Notes under the pieces: generated by a model
Told to the model about the DNA's origin: nothing
The model's input: only the letters and a program-made list of their open reading frames with translations
Databases searched by the model: none
Part shown: positions 1 to 6,217 of the stretch, one piece after another
How positions within the stretch are numbered: the stretch's first letter is position 1
Layout: each line of letters begins with the position of its first letter
Program-made: the position numbers and the translations under genes
Source of the DNA: an uncultured Clostridia bacterium
GTDB taxonomy: Bacteria > Bacillota_A > Clostridia > Christensenellales > Aristaeellaceae
Length of the DNA stretch: 7,232 nt
Reading direction: 5' to 3'
Assembly (NCBI GenBank): GCA_947165745.1
Contig: CAMVBO010000080.1
Span: forward strand, 1-7,232

Positions 1-182
1 CGTTCCAGGAGGCAGTCGACCTCGCGGGCGAGCTCCGACCCGGCCTGGTCATTCCCGGCCACTGGGATATGTTCGCCGACAATCCGGGGAATCCCCGGGC
101 CTTCGCGGACTACCTTGACGCGAAATACGGCGTGGCGGTCGCCTGCAGGATTCCCGTGATTATGGAAGATATGGCACTGTAA
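1..182 (+). CDS. UlaG-like metallo-beta-lactamase-fold lactonase, C-terminal end (partial)
   Basis: Only the last 59 residues are present, read in the frame beginning at base 3 and ending at the TAA at 180-182. The text runs from FQEAVDLAGELRPGLVIPGH through WDMFADNPGNPRAFADYL and ends MEDMAL. The block IPGHWDMFADN followed by a proline/asparagine turn and an FxxYL helix resembles the end of the UlaG branch (L-ascorbate-6-phosphate lactonase and relatives), where this histidine lies in the metal-site region. Members are cytoplasmic, metal-dependent hydrolases that open sugar-acid lactones. The active-site HxHxDH motif lies upstream of the window and cannot be checked. The gene ends 34 bases before the dehydrogenase and is probably co-transcribed with it, which would suit a dehydrogenase-then-lactonase sequence. 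The fold is fairly sure; the substrate is unknown. Confidence 0.72.
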   Translation, partial: FQEAVDLAGELRPGLVIPGHWDMFADNPGNPRAFADYLDAKYGVAVACRIPVIMEDMAL

Positions 183-216
183 TACAAAACTGCGAAGCGA
201 GACAGGAGGTAATCAA

Positions 217-1191
217 ATGCGAAAAATCAAATGGGGCGTGCTGGGCACGGCCAATATCGCCAGGGGCTGTACCATCCCGGGTATGCAGTTGGCGGAGAAT
301 TGCGAGCTGTACGCCATCGCCGGACGCAGCCTTGAGAAGGCGGAACAATTCAGGAGGGAATTTGGCTTTGAAAAGGCCTATGGCAGCTATGAAGCGCTTC
401 TGGCAGACCCTGTCGTTGAAGCGGTCTACATTCCCCTGCCCAATACGCTGCACTATGAATGGGTGATCAAGGCTGCAAAGGCCGGCAAGCATATCCTATG
501 TGAAAAGCCACTTGCTCCCTCTGCGGGGCAGGCTGCGGAAATGCAGGCAGCCGCAAAGGAGAACGGCATAATCCTCATGGAGGCCTTCGCCTACCTGCAC
601 AGCCCGCTGATCGCCGCAATCAAAGCGGAACTGGACAAAGGAACCATCGGAGAGGTATGCTACCTGGAAAATGCCTTCGTCACCTCCGACTACGATCTCT
701 CCAACATCCGCATGCGCAAGGAAACGCTGGGCGGCAGCCTGTACGACTTGGGCTGCTACTGCATCAGCCAGGCCGTGTGGCTGCTGGGCGAGCCCGAAAG
801 CGTATGCGCCGTCGCGGATTTCTCCGATCAGGGTGTGGATCGGCTCGCAACAGGGATACTGAACTACCCCAATGGCGCCCGCGCTGTCTTCACCTGCGGC
901 ATGACCTTGCCTACCGAGCAGTACAAGCGGCTGGATCGGCTGCAGATCCACGGCACGAAGGGCGTGCTGCGCACCGACGCGGAATTCAACCAGGCAGGGC
1001 GGCTGAGCTATCAGATCGTCACGGATGAACAGACCGTCACCCGCTATGTGGATGTTCCCCAGAACTACAGCCTTGAAGTCGCTCAGCTGGGGCGCTGCAT
1101 CACGTTCGGCGAGCAACCCCATGTGAGCGCAGACTTCACTCTTGCCACCGCGAGGACGCTGGACAAGGCGCTGGTTGCAATCGGGTATTAA
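217..1191 (+). CDS. Gfo/Idh/MocA family NAD(P)-dependent oxidoreductase
   Basis: A complete 324-residue protein, normal length for the family. The start is fixed by AGGAGGT at 203-209, 7 bases before the ATG. The N-terminal Rossmann fold begins WGVLGTANIARG (residues 6-17), the dinucleotide-binding loop. CEKPLA (95-100) carries the family's active-site lysine, K97. The C-terminal half has GGSLYDLGCYCI (172-183), where Y181 replaces the histidine found in inositol-dehydrogenase-type members. Lys in EKP plus Tyr in the LGCY motif is the pattern of the dihydrodiol dehydrogenase / NADP-D-xylose dehydrogenase / glucose-fructose oxidoreductase branch. The expected reaction is reversible oxidation of a sugar or cyclic diol hydroxyl in the cytoplasm. 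There is no signal peptide. It lies between a lactonase-like gene and an aldo/keto reductase, so an aldose-to-lactone oxidation is plausible but inferred. Family assignment is sure; substrate is not. Confidence 0.93.
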   Translation: MRKIKWGVLGTANIARGCTIPGMQLAENCELYAIAGRSLEKAEQFRREFGFEKAYGSYEALLADPVVEAVYIPLPNTLHYEWVIKAAKAGKHILCEKPLAPSAGQAAEMQAAAKENGIILMEAFAYLHSPLIAAIKAELDKGTIGEVCYLENAFVTSDYDLSNIRMRKETLGGSLYDLGCYCISQAVWLLGEPESVCAVADFSDQGVDRLATGILNYPNGARAVFTCGMTLPTEQYKRLDRLQIHGTKGVLRTDAEFNQAGRLSYQIVTDEQTVTRYVDVPQNYSLEVAQLGRCITFGEQPHVSADFTLATARTLDKALVAIGY

Positions 1192-1197
1192 GGAGGT
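1190..1197 (+). promoter_or_regulatory. Strong ribosome binding site overlapping the upstream stop codon
   Basis: AAGGAGGT, a near-perfect match to the 16S rRNA 3' end, shares two bases with the TAA that ends the Gfo/Idh/MocA gene and sits 9 bases before the ATG of the first aldo/keto reductase. Ribosomes ending the upstream gene stop on top of this site, which suggests coupled translation. The same TAAGGAG arrangement is seen at 3303-3309 before the GH51 gene. Confidence 0.85.
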
Positions 1198-1206
1198 TAT
1201 CTCATC

Positions 1207-2133
1207 ATGAAAACCATCAATGTCGTCAACGGGCCCCAGAACGTCTCCGCCATCGTACAGGGCTGCATGCGCATGGCACCGCTGTCCATCGACGAGGCAA
1301 CGAAGGTCATCCGCAACGCCTACGATCTGGGCGTCACATTCTTTGACCACGCCACCTGCTACACCAACGGCGAGTGCGAGCAGCGCTTTGGCGACGCCTT
1401 CCCCAAGACCAGCATCAAGCGCGAGGACATCATCCTTCAGAGCAAGGTCGGCCTGTGCTTTGAGCGCAATGAGTTCGACTGGACGAAAGAAAACATCCTC
1501 GAAAGTGTGGACGACAGCCTGCGCCGCCTGGGCACGGATTACCTGGACGCTGTGCTGCTGCACCGCCCCGACCTCATCTTCGAGCCAGAGGAGGTCGCCG
1601 AGGCCTTTCAGAAGCTGTCGGACAGCGGCAAGGTGAGACACTTCGGCGTCAGCAACGTGATGCCCCTGCAGCTCGAGCTGCTCAAAAAGTATGTGAAGCA
1701 ACCCCTGGTGTTCAACCAGCTCCAGTTCTCCATCGAGCAGAGCCAGCTGATCGACCAGCCGCTGTACATGAACAACAAGACCACCGAGTTCTCCATCAAC
1801 CGGGACGGGGACATCCTGGACTACTGCCGCCTGCACGACATCACGATTCAGGCCTGGTCGCCGCTGCAGCGCGGCTTCTTCAAGGGGACGTTCGTGGACA
1901 ACCCCGACTTCCCGGAGCTGAACAAGGCCCTTGGCGAGGTCGCGGAGCGGGAGGGCGTCTCCAAGACCGCCATCGCCATCGCGTGGATTCTGCGGCATCC
2001 GGCCCAAATGCAGGCCATCGCGGGCACAATGAATCCCGATCACCTGCGGGACATCTGCGACGCGCGCAAGGTCAAGCTGTCGCACCACGACTGGTATCAG
2101 CTGTACCTCGCCGCAGGCAAGTACCTGCCGTAA
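1207..2133 (+). CDS. Aldo/keto reductase, YdhF-like
   Basis: A 308-residue NAD(P)H-dependent oxidoreductase of the aldo/keto reductase superfamily, reducing aldehydes or ketones (or oxidising the alcohols) in the cytoplasm. The catalytic tetrad is complete: D47 and Y52 in FFDHATCY, K80 in LQSKVG, and H119 in LLHRPD. KVRHFGVSN (142-150) is the signature strand after the H119 region, and AWSPLQRGFF (about 218-227) is the cofactor-binding stretch. The overall run of motifs (VQGCMRM near the N-terminus, LLHRPD, GKVRHFGVSN, SIEQSQL) resembles E. coli YdhF and its oxidoreductase relatives, whose natural substrates are poorly defined. The start is supported by AAGGAGGT 9 bases upstream. It is followed after 41 bases by a second aldo/keto reductase of a different subfamily, so the pair is not a recent tandem duplication. 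The substrate cannot be read from sequence. Confidence 0.93.
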   Translation: MKTINVVNGPQNVSAIVQGCMRMAPLSIDEATKVIRNAYDLGVTFFDHATCYTNGECEQRFGDAFPKTSIKREDIILQSKVGLCFERNEFDWTKENILESVDDSLRRLGTDYLDAVLLHRPDLIFEPEEVAEAFQKLSDSGKVRHFGVSNVMPLQLELLKKYVKQPLVFNQLQFSIEQSQLIDQPLYMNNKTTEFSINRDGDILDYCRLHDITIQAWSPLQRGFFKGTFVDNPDFPELNKALGEVAEREGVSKTAIAIAWILRHPAQMQAIAGTMNPDHLRDICDARKVKLSHHDWYQLYLAAGKYLP

Positions 2134-2167
2134 GGATGCGGCTGCCCACAGAAACGCGATACAGGAC

Positions 2168-2172
2168 AGGAG
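2168..2172 (+). promoter_or_regulatory. Ribosome binding site that leaves the start of the second aldo/keto reductase open
   Basis: The sequence ACAGGACAGGAG before the gene holds two overlapping candidates. AGGAG at 2168-2172 is only 2 bases from the ATG at 2175 but 8 bases from an in-frame GTG at 2181; AGGA at 2163-2166 is 8 bases from the ATG. Either start is possible and they differ by two residues. An in-frame ATG further upstream (2136) has no good site in front of it. Confidence 0.55.
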
Positions 2173-2174
2173 AA

Positions 2175-3305
2175 ATGATCGTGAGCATCGATTTGAATAC
2201 AATGCCGAAGCTGGGCTTCGGCCTGATGCGGCTGCCCGAAAAGGACGGCGTCATCGACCTGGAGCAGGTTTGCCGGATGGCGGACATCTATCTGGAAGCT
2301 GGGCTGACTTATTTTGACACAGCCTATGTCTACCACGGCGGCAATTCCGAGAAGATCGTCAAGGAAGCCCTGACGAAGCGCCACCCGCGGGACAGCTTCA
2401 CGGTGGCCACCAAGCTGCCCGCCTGGTGCATGAAGGAGGAAGCTGACCGGGACCGCATCTTCAATGAACAGCTGGAGCGCTGCGGCGTGGAATACTTCGA
2501 TTTCTACCTGCTGCATTCCGTCGAGGAAGGCGGCAACGGCGAGACCTACGACCGGCTGAACTGCTGGGAATGGGCGATGGCAAAGAAGGCCGCGGGGCAG
2601 ATCCACCACTTCGGCTTCTCCTTCCACGGCAGCCCGGAATACCTGGAAAAGCTGCTGGACGCCCACCCAGAGGTGGAATTCGTGCAGATCCAGCTGAACT
2701 ACGCCGACTGGGAGAACCCAGTGGTGCGGTCCGGCAGGCTGTACGAGATCCTGCGCAGCCGGTGCGTGCCCATCGTCGTCATGGAGCCGGTCAAGGGCGG
2801 CACGCTGGCTAAACTGACGCCGGAGCTGGAGGCCAGGTTCAAGGCCGTCCGGCCCGAGGCCTCCATCGCCTCCTGGGCACTGCGGTTCGTCGCCTCACTG
2901 CCAGGCGTGATGACCGTACTCTCCGGAATGTCGAGCCCAGAACAGATGGCCGACAATATAAAGACCATCACCCATTTTGAACCGCTGACCAACGCGGAGA
3001 AGGCGGTGGTGGAGGATGTGCGCCGGGTCATCATGTCCGTGGAGCAGATCGGCTGCACCGCCTGCCGCTACTGCACCGACGGGTGCCCGATGAACATCGC
3101 CATCCCCGACGTGTTCCGCGCCGTGAACACCATGAAGCTGTACCACGAGGAGTTCCGTCCCAAGTCGTTCTACAAAGGTCTCATCGGGCAGGGGCACGGT
3201 CGCGCCGCCGATTGCGTGGCCTGCGGTCAGTGCGAGAGCGTCTGTCCCCAGCACCTGCCCATCATCGAACTGCTGAAGGATGCCAGCGCGCATCTGGACA
3301 CATAA
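2175..3305 (+). CDS. Aldo/keto reductase with C-terminal two-cluster [4Fe-4S] ferredoxin domain
   Basis: A 376-residue fusion. Residues 1 to about 270 are the aldo/keto reductase barrel, starting MPKLGFGLMRLP (10-21), with the full tetrad D48, Y53, K80 and H114. Residues about 285-360 are a bacterial-type ferredoxin with two complete cysteine sets: C294, C297, C300, C304 (CTACRYCTDGCP) and C347, C350, C353, C357 (CVACGQCESVCP), each expected to hold one [4Fe-4S] cluster. Length and layout match a family common in anaerobic Clostridia and related bacteria. The clusters suggest electrons pass between NAD(P)H or the substrate and a ferredoxin- or flavin-type partner, but the reaction of this family is not well established. 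The chosen ATG has a close ribosome site; a GTG two codons later is equally possible. The open frame runs upstream to about 1983 inside the previous gene, but that extension reads as non-coding shadow. The GH51 gene follows after 14 bases. Confidence 0.93.
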   Translation: MIVSIDLNTMPKLGFGLMRLPEKDGVIDLEQVCRMADIYLEAGLTYFDTAYVYHGGNSEKIVKEALTKRHPRDSFTVATKLPAWCMKEEADRDRIFNEQLERCGVEYFDFYLLHSVEEGGNGETYDRLNCWEWAMAKKAAGQIHHFGFSFHGSPEYLEKLLDAHPEVEFVQIQLNYADWENPVVRSGRLYEILRSRCVPIVVMEPVKGGTLAKLTPELEARFKAVRPEASIASWALRFVASLPGVMTVLSGMSSPEQMADNIKTITHFEPLTNAEKAVVEDVRRVIMSVEQIGCTACRYCTDGCPMNIAIPDVFRAVNTMKLYHEEFRPKSFYKGLIGQGHGRAADCVACGQCESVCPQHLPIIELLKDASAHLDT

Positions 3306-3319
3306 GGAGAGGTACCACT

Positions 3320-4825
3320 ATGCAGACCGCGCGTATGATCGTCGACCGCGATTATATCATCGACCGTACCGATGAGAAACTGTTTTGCTCTTTTGTGGAG
3401 CCGCTGGGCCGCTGCATCTACGGCGGCCTGTACGAGCCCGGCCATCCCTCCGCTGATGAAAACGGCTTCCGCCGCGACGTGCTCGACCTCGTTAGGCCCC
3501 TCAACCTGACCATGAACCGCTTTCCGGGCGGCAACTTTACCTCCACCTTCCGGTGGGAGGATTCCATCGGCCCGAGGGAGCGCCGTCCCCGCCGCGCGGA
3601 GGTCGCCTGGCAGTGCATCGAGACCAACGAATTCGGCCTCAACGAGTTCGCCGACTGGTCGAGGCTGAACGGCTCGGACGTGATGATGACCGTGAACCTG
3701 GCCACCCGCGGCGTGCTGGAGGCCATGGATTGCGTGGAATACTGCAACCTGGAGGGCGGCACCTATTGGTCCGACCTGCGCCGCAGCCACGGCTATGAAA
3801 AGCCCCACGGCTACAGGTACTGGTGCCTGTCCAACGAGATCGACGGCCCCTGGCAGGTGGGACAGAACACCGGCGCGGTCTACGGCCACTTGGCGCGGGA
3901 GGCCTCGAAGGCCATGAAGCTCGTCGACCCGGATATCAAAACCGTGCTGGCAGGCTCGTCCAGCCCCTCCATGCCCACCTATCCCGATTTCGACGCGGAA
4001 GCGCTGGATCAGGCGTGGGAATACGTGGACTACCTCTCCCTGCACACCTACATCAGCAACCTGAAGGGCGACACGCCCAACTATCTCGCCAAGACGCTGA
4101 CCACCGAAAAGATGTTCAAGCAGATCGGCGGGCTGTTCGCCTGGATGAAGGCGAAGAAGCGCTCAAACCACGATTTGTACGTATCCTTCGACGAATACAA
4201 CACTTGGCATACCGTCTCCGGGAACGAGCGGTTGGAGAAGCCGCGCTGGGGCATTGCCACGCCGCTGCTGGAGGACACCTATGTCATGGAGGACGCCGTG
4301 GCGCTGGGCAGCCTGCTCATCACCATATTGCGCAACTGTGACCTGGTGAAGATCGCCTGCCTATCCGAGCTGGTCAACAGCATCTCCCACATCCGCACGC
4401 GCACAGGCGGAGGCTGCTGGGTGCTGCCGCCTTACTATGCCTTCCTGCACTTTTCAAAGTACGGTCGTGGTACAGTGCTCAATCCGCGCATTGATTCGCC
4501 GAAGTACGACAGCACGGACTACACCGATGTGCCGTACCTCGACGCCATTCCCGTGCTGATCGACGACGGGCGCATCACCGTGTTCGCCGTCAACAGAAGC
4601 CTGGATGAGACCCTTCCTCTGGCGGTGGAGCTGCGCGGCTTCAAGGATTCGTATGTCGTGGAAGAGGTGATCGTCCTCTCCCATCCCGACCCCAAGGCGA
4701 CAAACACCGAGGACAATCCAGACAATGTCCAGCCTCATGCCGGTTGCGCCGCCTTTGAGGAAGGCCTGCTGCGCGCCAATCTCGCACCCCTTTCCTGGAA
4801 TGTGTTGCGACTGATGCCGAGATGA
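3320..4825 (+). CDS. Alpha-L-arabinofuranosidase, glycoside hydrolase family 51
   Basis: A 501-residue cytoplasmic glycosidase, close to the length of bacterial GH51 enzymes such as Geobacillus AbfA. It removes terminal alpha-L-arabinofuranosyl units from oligosaccharides or glycosides with retention of configuration. The acid/base glutamate is E173 in WCLSNEIDGPWQ (168-179) and the nucleophile is E292 in SFDEYNTW (289-296), nearly the same positions as E175 and E294 of AbfA. Other family blocks are GRCIYGGLYEPGHPSADE (30-47), RFPGGNF (67-73), ETNEFG (101-106) and SLHTY (240-244). Residues to about 370 form the barrel; the rest is the C-terminal beta-sandwich ending LAPLSWNVLRLMPR. There is no signal peptide, so its substrate must be imported. 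Several residues close to the active-site blocks differ from the usual family text (see findings). The start follows AAGGAG at 3304-3309, 10 bases upstream; a longer open frame back to 3083 overlaps the previous gene and is not supported. Confidence 0.95.
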   Translation: MQTARMIVDRDYIIDRTDEKLFCSFVEPLGRCIYGGLYEPGHPSADENGFRRDVLDLVRPLNLTMNRFPGGNFTSTFRWEDSIGPRERRPRRAEVAWQCIETNEFGLNEFADWSRLNGSDVMMTVNLATRGVLEAMDCVEYCNLEGGTYWSDLRRSHGYEKPHGYRYWCLSNEIDGPWQVGQNTGAVYGHLAREASKAMKLVDPDIKTVLAGSSSPSMPTYPDFDAEALDQAWEYVDYLSLHTYISNLKGDTPNYLAKTLTTEKMFKQIGGLFAWMKAKKRSNHDLYVSFDEYNTWHTVSGNERLEKPRWGIATPLLEDTYVMEDAVALGSLLITILRNCDLVKIACLSELVNSISHIRTRTGGGCWVLPPYYAFLHFSKYGRGTVLNPRIDSPKYDSTDYTDVPYLDAIPVLIDDGRITVFAVNRSLDETLPLAVELRGFKDSYVVEEVIVLSHPDPKATNTEDNPDNVQPHAGCAAFEEGLLRANLAPLSWNVLRLMPR

Positions 4826-4855
4826 GCATTCTGTAACCTAAGGAGGCTTGCATCC

Positions 4856-5512
4856 ATGAAAAAAGTTTTGATCTACGGTGACTCCAACACATGGGGCTAT
4901 GACAGCGCGAGGTACGTCCCCGAGGCGGACACCTATCAGCGCATGAATGAGACGGAGCGCTGGCCCGGCCTGGTGCGAAGCCTGCTCGGTTCCGATTACC
5001 ATATCATCGAGGACGCGCTGAACGGCAGAACACTGGTGTGGGACGATCCCTACATGCCGGGTCGCAACGGGCTGAAGGGGTTGCAAACCGCGCTGGACGC
5101 CCACGCGCCGCTCGATCTGGTGGTGATCCAACTGGGCTGCAATGAGCTCAAGGAATATTTCAACCTGAGCGCAGCCATGATCGCGAGGGGCATGGAGATG
5201 CTGGTCCGGGCGTGCAAGGTTCCGTACTATGGCTATCCCGCGCCGAAGGTGCTGCTGATTGCGCCTGCACCGACACACCCGGACATCGCTGCGATACGCG
5301 CCGGCTCCAGCTTCGGCCCAACGGCTTATCAAAAGAGCTGTGAGCTTGGAAAGCTGTATCGGTCGATTGCCAAAAGATATCATTGCGGGTTCATCGACTG
5401 TGCGGAGCTGGATTTTGAGATCAACATTGTGGACGGTCTGCACTATTCCTACGCGGATCACGCCAAGCTCGCGCCTATTGTGGCAGATAAGATTCGTGAG
5501 ATGCTGGAATGA
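4856..5512 (+). CDS. SGNH/GDSL-family hydrolase (esterase/deacetylase type)
   Basis: A 218-residue intracellular serine hydrolase. Block I is IYGDSNTWGYD (6-16) with nucleophile S10; block II has the oxyanion glycine G57 in LNGRT; block III has N96 in QLGCNELK; block V is DGLHYSYADH (193-202) with D193 and H196 completing the catalytic set. The GDSNTWG form is typical of the arylesterase / acyl-CoA-thioesterase-like branch, which includes carbohydrate acetylesterases. No signal peptide is present. A likely job beside an arabinofuranosidase is removing acetyl or aromatic acyl groups from imported plant-derived sugars, but that is context only. Block III reads GCNE where GTND is usual. AGGAGG at 4841-4846, 9 bases before the ATG, fixes the start. 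The gap to the GH51 gene is 30 bases. Confidence 0.92.
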   Translation: MKKVLIYGDSNTWGYDSARYVPEADTYQRMNETERWPGLVRSLLGSDYHIIEDALNGRTLVWDDPYMPGRNGLKGLQTALDAHAPLDLVVIQLGCNELKEYFNLSAAMIARGMEMLVRACKVPYYGYPAPKVLLIAPAPTHPDIAAIRAGSSFGPTAYQKSCELGKLYRSIAKRYHCGFIDCAELDFEINIVDGLHYSYADHAKLAPIVADKIREMLE

Positions 5513-5560
5513 CAGTAACACTTATATCTTCTCCGGAACAATACAAAATGAGGTGTTCGC

Positions 5561-6184
5561 ATGGAAAAGGTACTTATGCTGAATGGCAGTCCCCGCCCTG
5601 ACGGCAACATCTCCCTGGCCTTTCATGAGATGGAGCAGGTCTTTGACGAGTGCGGCGTAGGATATGAAAACATCCTCCTCGGACGACAGGTTGTCCGGGG
5701 CTGCGTCGCCTGCGAGAGCTGCCGAAAAATCGGGAAATGCGTCTTTGACGACATCGTCAACGAACTGGCTGCCAAGCTGGAAGAAGCGGACGGACTCGTC
5801 ATCGGTTCGCCGGTCTATTACGGTTCCGCCAACGGCACGCTGATATCGGCGCTGCAGCGGCTCTTCTACAGCTCGCATTTTGACAAGAGCCTGAAGGTCG
5901 GCGCGAGCGTGGTCAGCGCCAGGCGCTCCGGGTGTACAGCGACATTCGATGAATTGAACAAGTTTTTCACGCTGTCCAACATGCCCGTCGCGACCAGCCG
6001 GTATTGGAACAACATCTACGGCTGGGAACCCGGCGAGGGCAGCGTGGATGAAGAAGGGCGTCAGGTCATGCGCGTACTGGCACGCAACATGGTTTTCCTC
6101 ATGCGGAGCATCCGTCTTGGAAAAACAGAGGTCGGCCTTCCAAAGGCGGAGGAGCCCCGCGTGTGGACGAACTTCACGCGCTGA
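5561..6184 (+). CDS. Flavodoxin-fold NAD(P)H-dependent oxidoreductase with four-cysteine motif
   Basis: A 207-residue FMN-binding protein of the NADPH-dependent FMN reductase / iron-sulfur flavoprotein group. LNGSPRPDGNIS (7-18) is the FMN-phosphate loop and GSPVYYGSANG (82-92) is the loop that contacts the flavin ring. Between them lies GCVACESCRKIGKCVFDD (47-64) with C48, C51, C54 and C60, a compact C-x2-C-x2-C-x5-C set. In archaeal and clostridial iron-sulfur flavoproteins such a motif binds a [4Fe-4S] cluster; in some related reductases it is kept without proof of a cluster. The expected role is two-electron reduction of quinones, flavins or nitro compounds, or electron transfer. The start follows GAGGTG at 5550-5555, 5 bases upstream. 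The 48-base gap before it is the longest in the window and slightly AT-rich, but no clear promoter or terminator was found there. An ABM-type monooxygenase follows. Confidence 0.9.
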   Translation: MEKVLMLNGSPRPDGNISLAFHEMEQVFDECGVGYENILLGRQVVRGCVACESCRKIGKCVFDDIVNELAAKLEEADGLVIGSPVYYGSANGTLISALQRLFYSSHFDKSLKVGASVVSARRSGCTATFDELNKFFTLSNMPVATSRYWNNIYGWEPGEGSVDEEGRQVMRVLARNMVFLMRSIRLGKTEVGLPKAEEPRVWTNFTR

Positions 6185-6203
6185 ATCCACAGGACCAGAA
6201 TGA

Positions 6204-6208
6204 AGAGG
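6204..6208 (+). promoter_or_regulatory. Ribosome binding site that decides the start of the ABM-domain gene
   Basis: AGAGG at 6204-6208 lies 9 bases before the ATG at 6218. The earlier in-frame ATG at 6200 has only a weaker AGGA at 6191-6194, 5 bases away. The 6218 start also gives MIVLNVTY, the usual beginning of this family, whereas the earlier one adds a basic six-residue lead with no counterpart in the fold. Confidence 0.6.
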
Positions 6209-6217
6209 ATCAAAAGT

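Noticed and set aside
1983..2174. N-terminal extension of the ferredoxin-fused aldo/keto reductase, overlapping the previous gene
   Set aside because: The added residues match no part of the family, and the region codes for the conserved C-terminus of the upstream reductase in another frame.
496..2202. A 568-residue open frame on the minus strand opposite the dehydrogenase and first aldo/keto reductase
   Set aside because: Both opposite genes have full catalytic motifs and good ribosome sites; the minus-strand text is rich in V, L, A, D, H and Q and shows no known domain, as expected of an antisense shadow in GC-rich DNA.
2135..2237. A 13-base direct repeat (GATGCGGCTGCCC at 2135-2147 and 2225-2237)
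   Set aside because: A single match of this length is not surprising in several kilobases of GC-rich sequence; the second copy codes for the conserved MRLP of the reductase, and there is no other sign of duplication or insertion.
1207..3305. Tandem duplication of aldo/keto reductase genes
   Set aside because: The two proteins share only superfamily motifs; they differ in subfamily, start sequence and C-terminal domain, so recent duplication is not supported.
3227..4045. A 272-residue open frame on the minus strand opposite the GH51 gene
   Set aside because: Low-complexity V/A/G/H-rich text with no domain, opposite the catalytic half of GH51; a codon-bias artefact.
5509..5547. Possible internal promoter before the flavin reductase (ATGACA at 5509-5514)
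   Set aside because: The -35-like hexamer has no -10-like partner at 16-18 bases; nearby AT-rich hexamers are at the wrong distance.
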